Assembly (NCBI GenBank): GCA_009838845.1
Contig: VXRD01000007.1
Coordinates: 1-55,619, forward strand
Reading direction: 5' to 3'
Length of the DNA stretch: 55,619 nt
Source of the DNA: Gemmatimonadota bacterium
GTDB lineage: Bacteria; Latescibacterota; UBA2968
Each line of letters begins with the position of its first letter. Positions within the stretch are counted from its first letter, which is position 1. Under the pieces are notes generated by a model. It did not search any database. It was given only the letters and a program-made list of their open reading frames with translations, and was not told where the DNA came from. Below, piece by piece: positions 52,071-55,619 of the stretch. A program made the position numbers and the translations under genes.

Positions 52071-54110
52071 TTAGTATCCCGAACCAACTTCATCCAGTAA
52101 TTTTTCCAGTGCCTCAACATCTGTAACGGGTTCTGAGCACACAAAATTGCGACAGATATAAGCCGTGGCGCGTCCGTCGATCATACCGCGATTTTGCAGA
52201 AGTGGAATAGCGTCGGACACTGGATCACTTCCCCCACATAAAACGACATTGGGTCGCCATGTTTTATTCACCACATTGAGCAGCGCAACCGTATCCTCTC
52301 TATCTCGATCCCCCAAAACAGCGACTTCAACTGCACCTTGCAAATAGAGATCCAGGGCACAAACCATATTGCCAAAACCCGAAGGCACCTCCCGAATATG
52401 CCTGCCAAAAAGATGCAAAATACGGGTGGCCATATCCCGCCAATCTTCGCGCTCCAGCAGCGTTCCCAATCGCAGCAACGCCATCGCCCCCACCGAATTA
52501 CCGGACGGCGTGGCATTGTCAAAGGGATTTTTTGACCGCACAATCAGCTCCTCGTGATCTCTCCCAGTATAAAAAAATCCACCATCTTCTCGATCCCAGA
52601 ACTGATCTATCATCACCTCCATAAAATCGCGGGCAGCAACGAGATAAGAAGGCTCAAAACTCGCCTCGTACAAATCGACTAACCCAACGATCAAACAGGC
52701 ATAATCATCCTGATAGGCATTGAAACGCGCGCGACCGTCTTTATAAGTATGCAACAAAAGCCCGCGATCCGTACACATATTCCCCAGGATAAATTTAGCC
52801 GCATCTGACGCACTATCCAGATAAACGGAATCGCCAAATGCCCGATACGCCTGTGCAAAAGCCGAAATCATCATCCCATTCCAACTCACCTGAATTTTTT
52901 CATCGCGCCCGGGTTTTATACGCTCTTCTCGCGCCTCAAACAAAATCGCACATCCGCGTGCCATTGCGTTTTCATCAACCTCATAAACATGCGGGACATT
53001 CAGAATATTTTTCCCCTCGAAATTACCTCGCGCCGTCACATCGAAATACCGACAAAATACCGCCCCTTCTTCTTCGCCCAATAAATCCACCACCTCCTGC
53101 GGCGACCACACAAAAAACTTGCCCTCTTCCCCCTCGCTATCGGCATCTTGCGTAGAATAAAAACCGCCCTCTGGCGCGGTCATCTCTCGGCGCGTATAAT
53201 CCAGAATTGACCTGGCAATGCGCGCAAAAAGCGGTTGCTCAGTCACCTGATAAGTCTGCGTATAAAGCTGTGCGAGCAGCGCATTGTCATATAGCATCTT
53301 CTCAAAATGGGGTACAAGCCAGTAGCGATCCACAGAATAGCGGTGAAATCCCCCGCCGAGCTGATCGTAAATGCCCCCGCGCGCCATTTTTTCGAGCGTC
53401 AATGTCACCATCGCAAGTGCCTCTTCGTTCCCCGTACGCAAATAGGTCCGCAAAAACACATCGAGATTCATCGAATTTGGGAACTTAGGCTGTGTTCCAA
53501 ACCCGCCATTTTGAAAATCAAAATTCGATCTGATCTTTTGAAATGCACCGTCAAAATCCGTCTCAGTCAGGTCATCTGCCAACGCATCAATACGCGCCAT
53601 CGCTCGCAAGTGCTCGTGCAATCGATTCGCCACATCTGCGACATTATCACCTTTTTCCCGATAATGCCTGGCAACGGATTCCAGAACCTGGGGAAAGCCC
53701 GGTATGTTGTGCCTGCTCTCAGGCGGGAAATACGTGCCTCCGTAAAACGGAACACCCTGCGGAGTCAAAAACACACTCATAGGCCATCCACCTGAACCGG
53801 TCATAACCTGTACTGCATTCATATAAATTTCATCGACATCGGGGCGTTCTTCCCGATCGACCTTCACATTGACAAAATGCGCGTTCATAATCTGCGCGAT
53901 TTCCTCATTTTCAAAACACTCGTGCTCCATCACATGGCACCAGTGACAGGCCGCATATCCCACGCTCAAAAAAATGGGCTTGTCTTCGGCAGTAGCCTTT
54001 TCAAATGCCTCTTCTCCCCACGGAAACCACGCAACGGGATTGTGTGCATGCTGCAATAAATACGGGCTGGTCTCGTGGACCAATCGGTTGGTATCTCTTC
54101 TATCGTCCAT
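52071..54110 (-). CDS. Thioredoxin-domain DUF255 protein (YyaL/SPATA20 family)
   Basis: The 679-residue protein starts at the ATG at 54108-54110, with GAGG 5 bases upstream. It begins with the family's [22 protein letters not shown] thioredoxin-like domain follows with Cys55-x2-Cys58 ([13 protein letters not shown]) and the phrase [20 protein letters not shown]. The rest is an alpha/alpha-barrel-like region with [19 protein letters not shown], a common mark of this family. The function is unresolved; a role in redox or nucleotide-sugar chemistry has been suggested. It lies 7 bases after the phosphoesterase gene. Confidence 0.92.
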   Translation of the reverse strand: MDDRRDTNRLVHETSPYLLQHAHNPVAWFPWGEEAFEKATAEDKPIFLSVGYAACHWCHVMEHECFENEEIAQIMNAHFVNVKVDREERPDVDEIYMNAVQVMTGSGGWPMSVFLTPQGVPFYGGTYFPPESRHNIPGFPQVLESVARHYREKGDNVADVANRLHEHLRAMARIDALADDLTETDFDGAFQKIRSNFDFQNGGFGTQPKFPNSMNLDVFLRTYLRTGNEEALAMVTLTLEKMARGGIYDQLGGGFHRYSVDRYWLVPHFEKMLYDNALLAQLYTQTYQVTEQPLFARIARSILDYTRREMTAPEGGFYSTQDADSEGEEGKFFVWSPQEVVDLLGEEEGAVFCRYFDVTARGNFEGKNILNVPHVYEVDENAMARGCAILFEAREERIKPGRDEKIQVSWNGMMISAFAQAYRAFGDSVYLDSASDAAKFILGNMCTDRGLLLHTYKDGRARFNAYQDDYACLIVGLVDLYEASFEPSYLVAARDFMEVMIDQFWDREDGGFFYTGRDHEELIVRSKNPFDNATPSGNSVGAMALLRLGTLLEREDWRDMATRILHLFGRHIREVPSGFGNMVCALDLYLQGAVEVAVLGDRDREDTVALLNVVNKTWRPNVVLCGGSDPVSDAIPLLQNRGMIDGRATAYICRNFVCSEPVTDVEALEKLLDEVGSGY

Positions 54111-54117
54111 CACATCC

Positions 54118-55473
54118 TCACCTGAAAGACAACACTGTAGATAACGGTCGTCCCGGTTTCATCTTTTGCAACGTCTCGTATTCATACCCTTCCCACCGGT
54201 TAGACCACGTATAAATCTCTTCAAAAACCTGCGATCGCACATAACGACCACCGGGCAATACCACTTCGAGAACCAGATTGCCAAGAGTCATCTCACTTCC
54301 CTCAGCTGGTTCAATACGCACCTTATTTTCCATCTGCAAACAAGCGAGCGCGTTGGGAGGTAAAGAGAGGCGACTGGGCGTAAAATTATCTGCACGCGGC
54401 AAAAGGCCAATTTCATTCCCATTGAGAAATACGCGCGCATCTCCCATACTATCCCAGGCACAAAAACGGAGAATCCCCTGGCGAATACGCTGTAAATTTG
54501 CTTCAATAAGTTGGGCTGGGGGCGCAGGAGCCATCGTCCAAAAAGTCTGAATATCACCAGGACGAAACCAACGCACCATGGCCTCGGCTCCGCGGTTAAT
54601 ATGATGCCATTCCACACGCGCCTGGCCCTGTGAAACATATCCCATAAACCATCCTGGAGCCGTATTTTCAATATATCCGGGCCAAATGGCCATGAGATCA
54701 TCGGGCGTGGGCAAAAGGGCTTGAACGTGGTGGAGCGGAAGTGGCGGCGCGTCAGACAATCCGACCAGAGCACCCATACACTGCAACACCGGCAAATAGG
54801 GCGTACGGTGCAACACAATGCTTTGATTGTGTGAATGCCCACAAAAATAGGCATCGATCGCATGCCGAGACAAAAGATTGACCATATCCATCTGAAAATC
54901 GCGGTTGTAAAAAAAAGCACGTGCTACCGGCCATATAGGATGATGTCCCAGCAAAAACGACGGTGCATAATCATTTTCTGCCAACACGGCATCGAGCCAC
55001 TGACATTGCTCAGTATTCCAAAACGGCGTATCCAGTACAATAAACTGGCAACCATCCACCTCAAATGAAAAATAATGCGCTTTGGGCATCTCACCTAAAA
55101 ACTGTGCAACACGCGGCCCCACAACCTCATCAAAAGACGAAGTGCCATCGTGATTTCCGCGAGCGACAATCAGGGGAATATCGCATGTGGCAAAAAAATC
55201 CAGTGCAGCCTTGAGATTCTCGCGGTGGCGCTCTGGATCCAGAGGAGGTTCGGCCACATCACCGGTCAAAACTATAAAATCCGGTCTGAGACCGCGCAAT
55301 GCATCCATCATTGGCGCGAGCGAATAGGTCACATTTTCCACATACCCCTCGGTGCTGAGAGGTCTTGTCGCGTCAAACGCTTGCCCGATAAAATCTCGCG
55401 TTACAAAATGCGTATCACTCACAACAGCAAATGAAAAAGGCCGCTTGAGATGTTTGAAAAACTCAGGTATCAC
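54118..55473 (-). CDS. Calcineurin-type metallophosphoesterase
   Basis: From GTG 55473, which has GGGAG 6 bases before it, the product is 451 residues; a TTG 18 bases upstream is weaker. The metal motifs are VVSDTHF, LTGDVAE, ARGNHDG, LGHHPIW and CGHSHNQS, all in the standard order. A C-terminal region of about 200 residues looks like an added beta-rich domain ([11 protein letters not shown]-type segment). No signal peptide is present, so it probably acts in the cytoplasm on a small phosphate ester. Its substrate is not evident. Confidence 0.9.
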   Translation of the reverse strand: MIPEFFKHLKRPFSFAVVSDTHFVTRDFIGQAFDATRPLSTEGYVENVTYSLAPMMDALRGLRPDFIVLTGDVAEPPLDPERHRENLKAALDFFATCDIPLIVARGNHDGTSSFDEVVGPRVAQFLGEMPKAHYFSFEVDGCQFIVLDTPFWNTEQCQWLDAVLAENDYAPSFLLGHHPIWPVARAFFYNRDFQMDMVNLLSRHAIDAYFCGHSHNQSIVLHRTPYLPVLQCMGALVGLSDAPPLPLHHVQALLPTPDDLMAIWPGYIENTAPGWFMGYVSQGQARVEWHHINRGAEAMVRWFRPGDIQTFWTMAPAPPAQLIEANLQRIRQGILRFCAWDSMGDARVFLNGNEIGLLPRADNFTPSRLSLPPNALACLQMENKVRIEPAEGSEMTLGNLVLEVVLPGGRYVRSQVFEEIYTWSNRWEGYEYETLQKMKPGRPLSTVLSFR

Positions 55474-55523
55474 AGAATTCTCCCATTGCAATGAGAAATA
55501 ATGTAACCCATTTTTTTACAATA

Positions 55524-55566
55524 AACAAAAAAACAAACGCGGGCTTCTTCAAAGAAACCCGCGTTT
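55524..55566 (-). terminator. Intrinsic terminator for a gene entering from the right
   Basis: AAACGCGGG (55535-55543) and CCCGCGTTT (55558-55566) pair perfectly around a loop with a further small stem. On the minus strand TTTGTTTTTTTG follows. Confidence 0.85.
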
Positions 55567-55571
55567 TGACA

Positions 55572-55619
55572 TCACCAACACGGAACAGGCAGAGAGACCT
55601 CTGCTTTATTCTCCACCGC
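55572..55619 (-). CDS. Possible C-terminal end of a gene beyond the right edge
   Basis: On the minus strand from 55619, the frame starting at the edge reads AVENKAEVSLPVPCW and then TGA at 55572-55574, shortly before the terminator. The other frames stop within 12 bases or run through the terminator. Fifteen codons are too few to name the product. Confidence 0.35.
   Translation of the reverse strand, partial: AVENKAEVSLPVPCW

Overview
This window most likely comes from an uncultured bacterium of the FCB superphylum, perhaps a Latescibacterota-like lineage. That placement is my inference. It rests on mid-range GC, the mix of Gfo/Idh, MR/MLE-type enolase, DUF255 and NHL/FG-GAP genes, and a C-terminal dockerin-like motif of the 'DLNADGRVGFGDFL' type on a giant secreted protein. 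No rRNA, tRNA, CRISPR array or transposase was found.

Positions 1-14535 are all on the minus strand. A sigma70-like promoter at 14624-14652 precedes a tightly packed series: lepA, lepB, hemW, thrB, a Wza-type polysaccharide exporter, a Wzz-type chain-length protein, a MetE-like methyltransferase, a 1566-residue NHL/FG-GAP protein and a TsaC-type tRNA-modification enzyme. A truncated WD40 lipoprotein or secreted protein lies at the left edge.

Positions 14754-29380 are on the plus strand and start from a divergent promoter. The order is yicC, gmk, rpoZ, coaBC, a family 4 uracil-DNA glycosylase, dnaB, radA, kptA-like, a diadenylate cyclase and a GT-C glycosyltransferase. A TPR lipoprotein, moxR, a DUF58 gene, an ABC ATPase/permease pair and a Gfo/Idh oxidoreductase follow.

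Positions 29462-38647 are mixed. They hold a Rieske protein with a large unknown helical domain (minus), then a plus-strand operon of ATP-grasp, alpha-E, ATP-grasp and transglutaminase genes behind a strong promoter. An enolase-superfamily enzyme (minus) and a two-gene HigA/HipA-N module (plus) come next. The second ATP-grasp protein looks catalytically dead.

Positions 38848-50148 are the most interesting part: ten co-directed minus-strand genes that appear to form one phospho-signalling and membrane-motor system. They are, in transcription order, a pseudoprotease-FHA protein, a protease-FHA protein, a TolR/MotB-like anchor with a coiled coil and VWA domain, an FHA protein, a MotA/ExbB-like channel, an FHA protein, a kinase with ankyrin repeats, a small membrane protein, a PP2C phosphatase and a kinase with a SUMF1 domain. 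I do not recognise it as a named system. A 399-bp inverted-repeat-bounded non-coding element lies upstream of it.

Positions 50780-55619 (minus) hold a PIN toxin/antitoxin pair, a half-length thioredoxin-reductase-like flavoprotein, a DUF255 thioredoxin-domain protein, a metallophosphoesterase, a terminator and probably the last codons of another gene.
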